Source of the DNA: Mycobacterium sp.
Lineage (GTDB): Bacteria > Actinomycetota > Actinomycetes > Mycobacteriales > Mycobacteriaceae
NCBI GenBank assembly: GCA_023264735.1
Contig: JAHFVD010000075.1
Coordinates: 1-34,141, forward strand
Length of the DNA stretch: 34,141 bases
Reading direction: 5' to 3'
Part shown: one piece after another, positions 1 to 7,929 of the stretch
Layout: every line of letters begins with the position of its first letter
Position numbering within the stretch: position 1 is the first letter of the stretch
Translations under genes and position numbers: made by a program
Notes under the pieces: model-generated
The model's input: only the letters and a program-made list of their open reading frames with translations
Told to the model about the DNA's origin: nothing
The model's database searches: none

Positions 1-1
1 C

Positions 2-304
2 TGCTGGGAAGCCGACTACCCGCACAGCGACTCGATGTGGCCCGGCGCCCCCGAGCAGCTCGACCAGGTACTCAAAGAGAACAACGTGCCTGACGCTGAG
101 ATCAACAAGATGACCTACGAGAACGCGATGCGCTGGTATCACTGGGATCCGTTCACCCATATCGCCAAGGATCAGGCGACTATCGGTGCTTTACGTAAAT
201 CCGCTGAGGGACATGATGTTTCCATCCAGGCGCTGTCCAAGCACGACCACGGCCACACCGACCCGAACGCTGCGCTCAACGCGGCCACGACCTCGCAACG
301 CTGA
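2..304 (+). CDS. Amidohydrolase family protein, C-terminal part (5' truncated by window)
   Basis: The reading frame is open from the first bases, so the gene begins before the window; only about 100 C-terminal residues are visible. The visible start, CWEADYPHSDSMWPG, matches the last metal-site segment of the amidohydrolase-2 TIM-barrel family, where the Asp after Ser/Ala-Asp-Tyr-Pro-His-x-Asp lies at the end of a barrel strand. A conserved-looking MTYENAMRWYHWDPF stretch follows, as seen at the end of mycobacterial amidohydrolase-2 proteins. The tail is polar and low in complexity. Substrate cannot be told. The gene converges on the MBL hydrolase with only 9 bp between the stop codons. Confidence 0.75.
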   Translation, partial: CWEADYPHSDSMWPGAPEQLDQVLKENNVPDAEINKMTYENAMRWYHWDPFTHIAKDQATIGALRKSAEGHDVSIQALSKHDHGHTDPNAALNAATTSQR

Positions 305-313
305 GGCGCAGGC

Positions 314-1213
314 TCAGTAATCCCAGGTAGCCGGTACGCACCGGAAGACGTCGCCGGCGGTCGCCACGTGGCAGACCGACGGGAACGGCAGGTGGGTGGC
401 TACGAGTGCTCCGCCGGTGGCTGCCAGCTCGCGCAAAAGCTCCACCCGGACGCGCGTCGCCTCCGCAGGGTCGTGCTCGAAACCGTTCTGCCACTCGGGA
501 TTATCGAATCCGACGGCGAACACCGCGTCCCCGGCGAACGTCAACTGATCACCGCGAGACTCCAGCCGGACGATGCTGTGCCCGGGCGTGTGGCCGCCGG
601 TGCGGCTGATGAGCACTCCCGGCGCCACCTCGTACTCGGTCTCGAACGGCCGAAGCTGGCCCCGGTAATCGTTCAGGAACTGAGTGGCGGTCCGCCGCAA
701 GACATCCGGGATCGGCCCTGGCATGACGGTCTGGGAGAAGTCGGGCTTCGCCCAGAATTCTGCCTCCGCGGTGGCCAGGTGGACTCGCAGGTCGGGGCGC
801 AGCCGGGCCTTCAACCCCTCGGTGAGCAGGCCGCCGATGTGATCCATGTGCAGGTGGGTGAGTACGACATCGGTCACCGATCCGGGATCGATGCCTGCGG
901 CCTCCAGTCGGTGGACGGTCTGCCCGGCCCGCGGGAAATCCGGGAACTCCACCCCCAGGCCCGCGTCAACCAGAATGGTCCGGCCACCGGTGCGCACCAC
1001 GACCACGTTGAGCGGCCAGTCGACCACGTCGCGCGGCAGGAACATGTCATCCAGCCAGCTGCTCAATTCGGCCGACCCGGCATTGGTGGCCAGCGTCGAG
1101 GAGGTTATCGGCAGCACCCCGTCGCTGATCACCAACACTTCGATGTCGCCGACCTGGACCGCGTAGCGCGACGGAACCAACTCGTCCAGCTGGGAAATGT
1201 TGTCCACGCTCAT
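314..1213 (-). CDS. MBL-fold metallo-hydrolase
   Basis: A 299-residue metallo-beta-lactamase-fold protein. The metal-binding motif THLHMDH is at residues 119-125 (H120, H122, D124, H125), followed by GGHTPGH (H208), AGD (D229) and a late ATH (H274). Together these supply the dinuclear zinc or iron site of the family. Length and motif spacing fit the lactonase / N-acyl homoserine lactonase-like and general MBL hydrolase group. No signal peptide is seen, so it should be cytosolic. The start ATG has a GGAG-like element a few bases upstream on the minus strand. It lies 92 bp downstream of the TetR-like gene in the same direction and may be its target or operon partner (inference). Substrate unknown. 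Confidence 0.88.
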   Translation of the reverse strand: MSVDNISQLDELVPSRYAVQVGDIEVLVISDGVLPITSSTLATNAGSAELSSWLDDMFLPRDVVDWPLNVVVVRTGGRTILVDAGLGVEFPDFPRAGQTVHRLEAAGIDPGSVTDVVLTHLHMDHIGGLLTEGLKARLRPDLRVHLATAEAEFWAKPDFSQTVMPGPIPDVLRRTATQFLNDYRGQLRPFETEYEVAPGVLISRTGGHTPGHSIVRLESRGDQLTFAGDAVFAVGFDNPEWQNGFEHDPAEATRVRVELLRELAATGGALVATHLPFPSVCHVATAGDVFRCVPATWDY

Positions 1214-1305
1214 GTCTGTTCTCCTGACCGCCTTGTGAAAGTGCCTTCCGACTGCCTGAACGCAAGGTGGTTCGAAAAGTCATCCCGGTACCCAAAGGTG
1301 CGCGG

Positions 1306-1689
1306 CTAGAACTCGCTTCGCCCGGTGATGTGCTTGAACGCATGGTCCAGGCGCCGCGTCATGCGTCTCGTATCGTCGAGATCCCGGGCAGGCCCGGTAT
1401 CGGCGGAATCAGTGATCCCCGCCGCATAGCCTGATACCACTGCCGACCAGACGCGGACGGTTCGGAGTATCAAGGGGTCGTCAGGATCCATGCCGTAGTG
1501 ATCGGCCAGCGCCAGTGGCAGCGTCTGCTTGCGTCGTTCCGCAATGGCGACCCGGCTGATGGTCTCGACGGAAGCTCCGCTGGCTTCGGCGATGTCGTCG
1601 AGCGTCGTCGAACCGAATCCGCGCGCCAAGAACAATGCGAGCGCGACATCGGTCACCGTGCCGCGATCGAAGTGGGCTGTCGAATCCAT
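1306..1689 (-). CDS. TetR-like regulator, short and atypical (possibly degenerate)
   Basis: A 127-residue protein whose N terminus looks like a TetR DNA-binding domain: an LFLARGFGSTTLDDIAEASG segment (about residues 19-38) with recognition-helix residues after it. Right after ASVETISR the usual Tyr/Phe-rich segment (FFRYFPSKE-like) is missing and replaced by VAIAERRKQTLP. The protein is also much shorter than the roughly 190-220 residues usual for TetR proteins, so the ligand-binding domain is largely absent. I read it as a truncated or decayed regulator, or a small family member that still binds DNA; the sequence cannot decide. It is transcribed toward the MBL hydrolase gene. Confidence 0.6.
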   Translation of the reverse strand: MDSTAHFDRGTVTDVALALFLARGFGSTTLDDIAEASGASVETISRVAIAERRKQTLPLALADHYGMDPDDPLILRTVRVWSAVVSGYAAGITDSADTGPARDLDDTRRMTRRLDHAFKHITGRSEF

Positions 1690-1791
1690 GGCTAGAGGAT
1701 CGTAGGCCCGTCCCAGCGGTCCCGCCCGTCTTGTGCGTCAAATCAACCAAAGCTGGTCCCTGAAATCCGACGCAATGCGAAGGTAGATCCG

Positions 1792-2169
1792 ATGTGTCAC
1801 CGAATGATAGGCGTCGTGCTCACGGCCGCCGCGGTCGCGCTGTGCTTGGCTGCCGCGCCTGTGGCATCGGCCGGCGACGACGACTGCAATCTCCTTCTGC
1901 CGGCGGCTGATCGGTTGGAAGCGGTGTTCAACGAGATCGCCCCGTCGGGGACCCCGCCGTGGGTGGCAGCCCAGGTTCGGGCTCCGTTGAGTCCGCTGCA
2001 CAACTTGAGCAGCCCGCCCGGGATCGATCTGCGGATTCGGTCGAACATGGTGGCATCGCAAATCGACAACAACGACCCGTATCGGCCGGCGACCCCGGAA
2101 CGGCTTGCCAGCGATCTGGCCAAGGCCAGAGGTCTGCTGGTTGCGGTCCGCGACTGGTGCGCGCCGTAG
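1792..2169 (+). CDS. Small secreted hypothetical protein
   Basis: A 125-residue protein with a clear Sec signal: MCHRMIGVV followed by a hydrophobic Ala/Leu/Val core and an Ala-Ser-Ala cleavage region near residue 27. The mature part is acidic to neutral, with one Cys just after the signal (DDDCN) and one near the C terminus (DWCAP), which could form a disulfide. No enzyme motif is visible; it looks like one of the small exported mycobacterial proteins of unknown role. A second ATG at 1804 is an alternative start that still gives a signal peptide. An AAGG element lies about 8 bp before the first ATG. It converges on the mce operon with 3 bp between stops. Confidence 0.7.
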   Translation: MCHRMIGVVLTAAAVALCLAAAPVASAGDDDCNLLLPAADRLEAVFNEIAPSGTPPWVAAQVRAPLSPLHNLSSPPGIDLRIRSNMVASQIDNNDPYRPATPERLASDLAKARGLLVAVRDWCAP

Positions 2170-2172
2170 CGC

Positions 2173-2949
2173 TCAGTTTCCGAACACGCCCCAGCGCTTG
2201 ATCTGAACGCGTTCCGCGTCAGGCCAAATAGCCTTGGCGGCAGGCGAATTGCAGAAGTAGTCCTCGGCTTGCCGGATGCTCATATCTACCGCGTGCAGGC
2301 CATCTTCCTGGTGGGCACGGCAATTGACGGTCAATGCCCGGTTGGTGGCCGGATCGGCCTCAAGGACTTCAATCGTCAACACCGTGACGAGCGTGTACCC
2401 CGCCCCGGTCGGCAGGTAGAAGGTCAGATCCCTGCTGGCCAGTCCGCCGCCGTTGGTCACCAGATACCCGTCGCCGCTGGGATAGGCTGCCTGCCCGACC
2501 ATTTGGGTGCGTTCGTAGTGCCGGCTGTCACCGTGGGCGCGCCACACCGCGAACCGGGTGTTGGGATTGCCACCGTTGAGCAGATTCTGCGAGATCGGGA
2601 TGATCAGCTCGTCGCGACCGTCGCCGTCGATGTCCTGCATGCCGACGCCACCCGGAGTCGACGGCTCCAGCAGTTCGTCGATCGTCTGCACCAGGGCACC
2701 CGACGAATCGGTGATGGTGACCCTCACCGCCCTGGGTCGAGGCAATTCGGGGACGCTCCAGTACCTGACGTCGAAATCCAGATCACCGGAGTGCAGAGTG
2801 CAGTCCACCAGAGGCGACGTGCCCGTCGGGGTGATCACCGGGTTCGACTGCGGGCAGGACGGCAGTGTGGTGTCCGCGGCGGCGCGGGGATGCACAGCGC
2901 TGGCCGCCGCCATCATCACGACGGCAACCAGCGCTGGCAGACGATTCAC
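2173..2949 (-). CDS. Secreted FG-GAP/VCBS-like protein, last gene of mce operon
   Basis: A 258-residue exported protein. Residues 1-25 form a signal peptide (Met-Asn-Arg, hydrophobic core, RAAA before the mature Asp). Around residue 110 the motif DIDGDGRDELIIP is a calcium-binding loop of the type found in FG-GAP/VCBS repeats, with alternating Asp at 1, 3, 5. Only one clear copy is seen, so a full beta-propeller is not proven. Several Cys in the mature part could pair. The start ATG overlaps the stop of the Mce-associated gene by 4 nt (ATGA), so it is translationally coupled to the mce operon. A periplasmic accessory role in lipid uptake is inference from position only. Confidence 0.72.
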   Translation of the reverse strand: MNRLPALVAVVMMAAASAVHPRAAADTTLPSCPQSNPVITPTGTSPLVDCTLHSGDLDFDVRYWSVPELPRPRAVRVTITDSSGALVQTIDELLEPSTPGGVGMQDIDGDGRDELIIPISQNLLNGGNPNTRFAVWRAHGDSRHYERTQMVGQAAYPSGDGYLVTNGGGLASRDLTFYLPTGAGYTLVTVLTIEVLEADPATNRALTVNCRAHQEDGLHAVDMSIRQAEDYFCNSPAAKAIWPDAERVQIKRWGVFGN

Positions 2950-3683
2950 GGACGGGGGGCAGGTTTGGCCGGAGCAGGTGCGGGCGGCGCGGGTGCAGGA
3001 GCCGGGCCGGCGCCGGGCGCCGGTGGCGGTGCAGCACCGGGAGCCGGAGCAGGACCAGGAGCCGCAGCGCCCGGGATCTGTTGTTCTTCGGCAGCTTTGG
3101 TGCCAGTCTTGGGGCCGATATCGGTGACCTGCCAGCCATTGCCGACCTTGTTCACCGTGACCCGCAACAGGATGATCGACACCTTCGGCGTGGGGTTCTG
3201 CAGATTGCGGGTGGTCTGATGAGCCGACACCACCACTTCGTATGAGCCGTCCGGCTGAAGAACCGGGTCGACGGCCAGCACTTCACCCGAGGACGTCACC
3301 TGTGCCTGCAACATGACGGCCTTGAGCAGGTCGGTGGCATTGACATACTTGTCTTTAAGCTGCTGCGACACACCGTCTTCTACAGAGTGGAAGAACGCAT
3401 CCGGGTCTTCGAAGGTGTAGGTGAGCGACTTCATCGCATAGTCACGGGCGAGCTGGGCGGCGGCCTCGCGATCTGCTTGAGCCTGACGCAGCTGGGTGAG
3501 TTGGTCGCTCACCTGGTGATACTTGAAGAACCCGAATGCGCCGCCACCGATCAGCACCACCACCAAAGCGATCGCCACCCAGAAGCTCCGGCTCTTCGAT
3601 CCCTCTCGCGGCGCCGGGGACGGTTCAGCCACGGTCTCGGTGTCGTCGACTGTGGCCTCGTCGCCGGCAGTTGGCTCGGTCAT
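2946..3683 (-). CDS. Mce-associated membrane protein with Pro/Ala-rich tail
   Basis: A protein of about 245 residues in the position of a mas (Mce-associated) gene, directly after mceF. It has a short polar N terminus, one transmembrane helix (FWVAIALVVVLIGGGAFGFF), a short coiled-coil-like segment, and the Mas-type NTF2-like domain. A strongly Pro/Ala-rich tail of about 45 residues closes it. Mas proteins are thought to stabilise or assemble the Mce complex in the envelope. Start choice: the ATG at 3683 has an AAGGGAAG element 8 nt upstream. An in-frame ATG at 3722 overlaps the mceF stop as ATGA and would add 13 residues; either is possible. Confidence 0.82.
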   Translation of the reverse strand: MTEPTAGDEATVDDTETVAEPSPAPREGSKSRSFWVAIALVVVLIGGGAFGFFKYHQVSDQLTQLRQAQADREAAAQLARDYAMKSLTYTFEDPDAFFHSVEDGVSQQLKDKYVNATDLLKAVMLQAQVTSSGEVLAVDPVLQPDGSYEVVVSAHQTTRNLQNPTPKVSIILLRVTVNKVGNGWQVTDIGPKTGTKAAEEQQIPGAAAPGPAPAPGAAPPPAPGAGPAPAPAPPAPAPAKPAPRP

Positions 3684-3718
3684 GAAGAGATCTTCCCTTG
3701 TTATAGCTTCGGCGGTGG

Positions 3719-4684
3719 TCATTGGTGCCACTCGGGAACGTTGAGTTGAACTCGCACGCCGCCGGTGTCGTTGAACGTCGATTCCCAGAAGTCGAGCCAG
3801 TGCCCGGCGTCGATCTTGATGTCGTGCAGGGGCGCCATCGCCGGCTGCAGGATGGTGGCGAACGTGCCCATCGGACCGGCCAGCATATCGAGCCATTCGC
3901 CGAACTTGGCCACCAGGATCCCGGCCGGATCTTGCGGGCCGATCACCCCGATGCCCGTGTGCGACAGGATCTCGATCTGATGGATCAGCTGCAGGAAGGC
4001 CGGCACCGACTTCGGCAGGATTTTCCCGGTCTCGCTGATGATTTCGCCGGCGTGGAGTTCACCCAGGTTGGTGGTGAAGGTGGACACATTGCTGAACAAG
4101 GTCGCCAGCAGTTCCTTGTCGTCGCGGATCACCTTGGCAGTCAACCCGGCGGTCACCGCCAAGGAGTCGATGGTTTCGTCGTTACCCGCGAACGCGGCCG
4201 ACATGTCTTTGATGATGCCGTGGATCTGATCCAGGTTGAGCGCCGTGAACAGCACGTTGGCTTTGGTGAGCAAATCGCTTGCGGTCACGATCGGTGCCAC
4301 CCGATCGGCAGGTATCACCGCCCCGTCGGTGAAGTACGGCGGTGCAATCAGTTTCGGCCTGAAGTCGATGTATTGCTCGCCAGCGGCCGAGAGGTTCTCC
4401 ACGCTGACCAGGCTGTCGGCGGGCACCTGATACTTGCGGTCGACGTCCATCGAGACCGCGAGCCCGCTGTTGGTGGTCTGGATCCCGGTCACCCGGCCGA
4501 CCTTGATGCCCCGCATCGTCACTTCCGATGTCGGCATCAGGCCACCGGAACTGTTGAGCAGCAGGGTGAGTCGGGTGACCTGTTTCGTCGGGCCCATATC
4601 GAGCACGCCGAACGACATGTAGGCCGCGCCGGTCAGTGTCATGACCACCAGGATCGCCAGTGTGGTGCGCGCACTGAATTTCAT
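3719..4684 (-). CDS. mceF: MceF, MCE-domain subunit of lipid importer
   Basis: A 321-residue protein with an N-terminal membrane anchor (residues 8-27) and an MCE/MlaD domain at about 35-115, including the typical MPTSEVTMRGIKVGRVTGI segment. A long alpha-helical region follows. It is the sixth and last mce gene of the canonical A-to-F order. Mce proteins form a hexameric tube that passes lipids or sterols across the periplasm to the YrbE permeases. At about 320 residues it is shorter than some MceF proteins, which can carry long tails. Its start overlaps the mceE stop by 4 nt and its stop overlaps a possible mas start by 4 nt, so it is in the operon. Confidence 0.92.
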   Translation of the reverse strand: MKFSARTTLAILVVMTLTGAAYMSFGVLDMGPTKQVTRLTLLLNSSGGLMPTSEVTMRGIKVGRVTGIQTTNSGLAVSMDVDRKYQVPADSLVSVENLSAAGEQYIDFRPKLIAPPYFTDGAVIPADRVAPIVTASDLLTKANVLFTALNLDQIHGIIKDMSAAFAGNDETIDSLAVTAGLTAKVIRDDKELLATLFSNVSTFTTNLGELHAGEIISETGKILPKSVPAFLQLIHQIEILSHTGIGVIGPQDPAGILVAKFGEWLDMLAGPMGTFATILQPAMAPLHDIKIDAGHWLDFWESTFNDTGGVRVQLNVPEWHQ

Positions 4685-5727
4685 GGCACCAGTCCCATCG
4701 TCTGCATGGCCTCGACGGCTTGGTTTGCCTTGTCGGCAGGGTCCACACCCTCACGTCCGGTGGGTGCGTGAAGTTCAGTGATGGTGTACTTCGGCCCACC
4801 ATCACGGAACCAGCCCAGCAGCTTGTATCTCAGCAGTGCGACGAACTTGTCGGCGATCACCGGAATGGTGGTGTCCACGGTTGCCATCGTGTGGATCATC
4901 GGTGTGATGTAGGACAGGATCTGCATCAGATCGCCGGCGATCGGGTTGATGAGATCTCCACCGAGCTTGCCGACATCCTTGGAAGCGCCGACCACATTCA
5001 GGATGGCCATGGTGACAGCCGATAGGCCATGGAGTTTCGCCGGGCCTTCGGTGACCAGTCGGTTGAACACCTCGGTGTTGGCCGCGAAACCGGAGGTGAT
5101 GTTCGCCATGCCGTCGAGCATCTGGTCGATGGTGTCCTGATTGGCTGCCAGGTCGTTGAGCACACCGGAAACGGTCTTCTGCATGCGGGTCAGCTCGTGC
5201 GGATCCTGCGGGAACGCCTTGTTGACGTTGACCACGGTGGTTTGCAACGTGCCGATCGCGCCGCCGGCCACCAGGTTCGACATCGACCGCAACAGGTCTT
5301 CGACGTTGTCCGCCGGAGAGGTGTTGTGCAGCGGAATGGTGTCGCCGTTGCGCAGTATCGGACCGGACTTGTCCTCCGGCGGAAGCAACGCGATATAGAT
5401 GTCGCCGAGCGGAGTTGCCTGGCGAAGCTCGGCGCGTGTGTTGGCGGGAAGCTTTGTATCGCCGGCTATTTCGACGTAGGTGACCGCGGTGGTGCCCTCG
5501 AGCTGAACGCGGTCGAGCACACCGATCTGTACCCCGCCCGAGTCCACCTTGGCCCGGGCGGGCAGGTTGAGGACGCTGGCGAACTCGATCTTGATGTTGT
5601 ACGCGTGGCGCGGCATGTAGGCGCCCGGCACCGGCAGCCTGGTCGGATCCAGTGAGCAGGCCGCAGTGAGGCTGACGGCTGCCGCCGCCAGCAGGGCGCA
5701 GAGCGCGCGTATCGATCGTCTGGTCAT
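4681..5727 (-). CDS. mceE: MceE (LprN-type), lipoprotein MCE subunit
   Basis: A 348-residue protein. The start is the ATG at 5727 that overlaps the mceD stop as ATGA. It opens with a lipoprotein signal: MTRRSIRALC, an Ala/Val core and a lipobox-like LTAAC with the candidate acylated Cys at residue 24. Having the lipoprotein in fifth place is the hallmark of MceE/LprN. The MCE domain follows at about residues 45-125 (YNIKIEFASVLNLPARAKV, then TPLGDIYIALLPP), then the helical part. It would be anchored to the outer face of the inner membrane as one ring subunit of the Mce importer. Confidence 0.92.
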   Translation of the reverse strand: MTRRSIRALCALLAAAAVSLTAACSLDPTRLPVPGAYMPRHAYNIKIEFASVLNLPARAKVDSGGVQIGVLDRVQLEGTTAVTYVEIAGDTKLPANTRAELRQATPLGDIYIALLPPEDKSGPILRNGDTIPLHNTSPADNVEDLLRSMSNLVAGGAIGTLQTTVVNVNKAFPQDPHELTRMQKTVSGVLNDLAANQDTIDQMLDGMANITSGFAANTEVFNRLVTEGPAKLHGLSAVTMAILNVVGASKDVGKLGGDLINPIAGDLMQILSYITPMIHTMATVDTTIPVIADKFVALLRYKLLGWFRDGGPKYTITELHAPTGREGVDPADKANQAVEAMQTMGLVP

Positions 5728-6887
5728 GGTGATAGCGCCGCTCCCAGAACGAGATTGGTCAGGCCGAGCGTGATCGGGTCGGACGGGGTGCCAGACCCGC
5801 AGGCCGCCGCGGCACCGGGAATATTGCGATCTTTCAGTCCCTCGCAGATGGCGCCGGCCTGCGTCGGCGCGATCGACACCTGCGGCGGGATGTAGGTGAC
5901 GTTGTGGGTGCCCCACGCCGGCTCGTAGATATCGGCTATCCAGTGGCTGAACTGCGGCCAGGAATTGATCATCGCGGTGATGGCTGGGATGTGCCTGTTC
6001 AAGAGATCACGCAGGCCGCCGAACCGGGCGTCGAACTTCTCGTAGAACCGTGGCCCGAATCGGCTGAGCGCCTCGACCAGAGTTGGCAGCAGATGCGACA
6101 CATACGCCATAGCCGCCCCGAAGTTGTCCGACAGGCCCTCCATCAACTGAGTGGTGACCGGGAGTGTTCGGATCACCGAGGCGAAACTGTCCCAGTTCTT
6201 GAGGAAGTCGGAGCTGAGGATCTCGCCGTTCTCGAACAGCTGGCGGTAGTCGGAGTCGGCCTTGTACGGGTCGGCGAGCATGGTGACCAGATTGCGCATC
6301 GTCTTGTTGATGCCGGGCCCGGTGCCTTGCAGCGAATTGCTGGCCGCGGTCAGGCTGTCATTGATGGCTTGCACGCCCGGCGCCTTGGACGGATCCTGTC
6401 CCGGTTCGGATCCCAGGATGGCATCGGTGAGATTTCCGATGGCAGCGAATGTTTCGCTGACACTGATCGGGGTCTTGGTGGACTTCAGCTTGATGCACCC
6501 GGGGCCGGTGAACTTCGGGCCTCCGGTGTAGGGCTTGGTCAGTTCGACATGGCGGTCGGTGACGATCGACTGTGAGTAGGTGACCGCGCCGACGTCGGCA
6601 GGCAAGACGAGGTCGGCGGGCACGGTGAAGTCGACTTCGACGTGGTCGGCCTTGTTGACGATCGCGTTCATCGAGCCGATCTCGATACCCAGCAGTGCGA
6701 CCTTGTTGCCGGGATACAGCCCTACCGCATCGGTGAATTCGGCACACATCGCCCGGGTGGGGTTGATCTTGGGTGTCAGGACCTTGATGCCGACGACGAC
6801 GGCGACCGCGATGACGGCGACGATGGCCACCAACGCGATGACTTTCCGCGACCTCAGTCGCGAGCCGATACTCGATGCGCCGGCCAC
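5724..6887 (-). CDS. mceD: MceD, MCE-domain subunit
   Basis: A 387-residue protein starting with GTG at 6887, one base after the mceC stop. An N-terminal transmembrane helix (residues 16-36, IALVAIVAVIAVAVVVGIKV) is followed by the MCE domain at about 45-120 and a long helical part. The C-terminal region contains four Cys (AICEG, AAACG among them) and a Pro-rich stretch. Fourth in the mce order. It should sit in the periplasm as a subunit of the lipid-transfer tube. Nothing in it tells the transported lipid. Confidence 0.92.
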   Translation of the reverse strand: MAGASSIGSRLRSRKVIALVAIVAVIAVAVVVGIKVLTPKINPTRAMCAEFTDAVGLYPGNKVALLGIEIGSMNAIVNKADHVEVDFTVPADLVLPADVGAVTYSQSIVTDRHVELTKPYTGGPKFTGPGCIKLKSTKTPISVSETFAAIGNLTDAILGSEPGQDPSKAPGVQAINDSLTAASNSLQGTGPGINKTMRNLVTMLADPYKADSDYRQLFENGEILSSDFLKNWDSFASVIRTLPVTTQLMEGLSDNFGAAMAYVSHLLPTLVEALSRFGPRFYEKFDARFGGLRDLLNRHIPAITAMINSWPQFSHWIADIYEPAWGTHNVTYIPPQVSIAPTQAGAICEGLKDRNIPGAAAACGSGTPSDPITLGLTNLVLGAALSP

Positions 6888-6888
6888 G

Positions 6889-7929
6889 TCAGCAGGCCTT
6901 CATGATGTTGGGGAGGCACAGGTCCTGACCGGGGACCAGCCGGTTGTGCTGGTCGAAGGTGACGCCGTTGCCGCTGAGCATGGGCCCGACGATATTGAGC
7001 GTCTGTCCGAGGCCGTCGAGGGCCATGCCCCACCGCTCGGGATGGGCCGCCAGTGTGTCGCTGATGTCCTCGAGTCCTTCGGCGATGGGCATGACATCTT
7101 TGCCGTACCACATCGTCAGGCGGTCGAGGACTCGGGTCAATTCCTTTATCAGGCTGAAGAATTCGACGATATCCACCGACTTCGATGTATACATCTGGCC
7201 GAGGATGTCGAACTGCTCGAACAGGGCGATGAGCTGAGCGCGCCCCACGGTCATAGCCCGCAGTCCGTCGTTGACGAAGTCGAGACCGCGATGAAAGTCG
7301 ACGGTGGACTTGCTCATCGACTCGGTCAGCTTGTCCGCAGACTGGAGCAGATTGCGGATCGCATCGGGATACCTGTTGGCGGCGTTGGCCACCTCGGCGA
7401 AGGTGTCGTGGATGACTTGACCGTCTACTTCTTTGACCACCGGGGTGGCGGCCTGGATGATGTTGTTGACCTCGAACGGCAAGGTGACGCGCTGCGGTGG
7501 AATTCCGTTGCGGCCCAGCGGTGCCGTGCCTTTCGGGTCGAGCGCCACGTAGTGGCCGCCCAGTGGCGTCAGCAACTTGATGTCCACGGTGGAGTCCGAC
7601 CCGACCTTCACCGCGTTGTCCACGTCGAACGTCATCTCGACCAGGGCGCCGTCGAGCCGAACACTGGTGACTTTCCCGACCGCGATGCCTGCCACCCGGA
7701 CCTGATCGCCGGCCCGCAGGCCTGCGGAGTTGGGCATGTGCGCGGTGTAGCCGGCTTCATCGGCCGGATTGAGGTAGGCCATCGCGGTGCCGGCGAGTGA
7801 GGCGATGATGACGCCGACCCCGATGATGCCGTTGCGGCGATTGCGCCGGGCGGTGGCGTGTTCGTCTCGCGATCCCTGCCGCCCGCCGATTTTCGCGCGC
7901 AGCGTGGTGAGGTGCTTGTCGAGTTCCAT
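6889..7929 (-). CDS. mceC: MceC, MCE-domain subunit
   Basis: A 346-residue protein. The start is the ATG at 7929, overlapping the mceB TAA by one base (TAATG); upstream in-frame codons belong to mceB sequence. A basic N terminus of about 33 residues (RRNRRNG) precedes a transmembrane helix at 34-52, then the MCE domain (GYTAHMPNSAGLRAGDQVRV, TPLGGHYVALDPKG) and a helical segment. The C terminus ends in Cys. Third mce gene; ring subunit of the importer. Confidence 0.92.
   Translation of the reverse strand: MELDKHLTTLRAKIGGRQGSRDEHATARRNRRNGIIGVGVIIASLAGTAMAYLNPADEAGYTAHMPNSAGLRAGDQVRVAGIAVGKVTSVRLDGALVEMTFDVDNAVKVGSDSTVDIKLLTPLGGHYVALDPKGTAPLGRNGIPPQRVTLPFEVNNIIQAATPVVKEVDGQVIHDTFAEVANAANRYPDAIRNLLQSADKLTESMSKSTVDFHRGLDFVNDGLRAMTVGRAQLIALFEQFDILGQMYTSKSVDIVEFFSLIKELTRVLDRLTMWYGKDVMPIAEGLEDISDTLAAHPERWGMALDGLGQTLNIVGPMLSGNGVTFDQHNRLVPGQDLCLPNIMKAC

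Noticed and set aside
368..1309. Long plus-strand frame opposite the MBL hydrolase
   Set aside because: Antisense shadow of a gene with intact catalytic motifs; its translation has no recognisable pattern.
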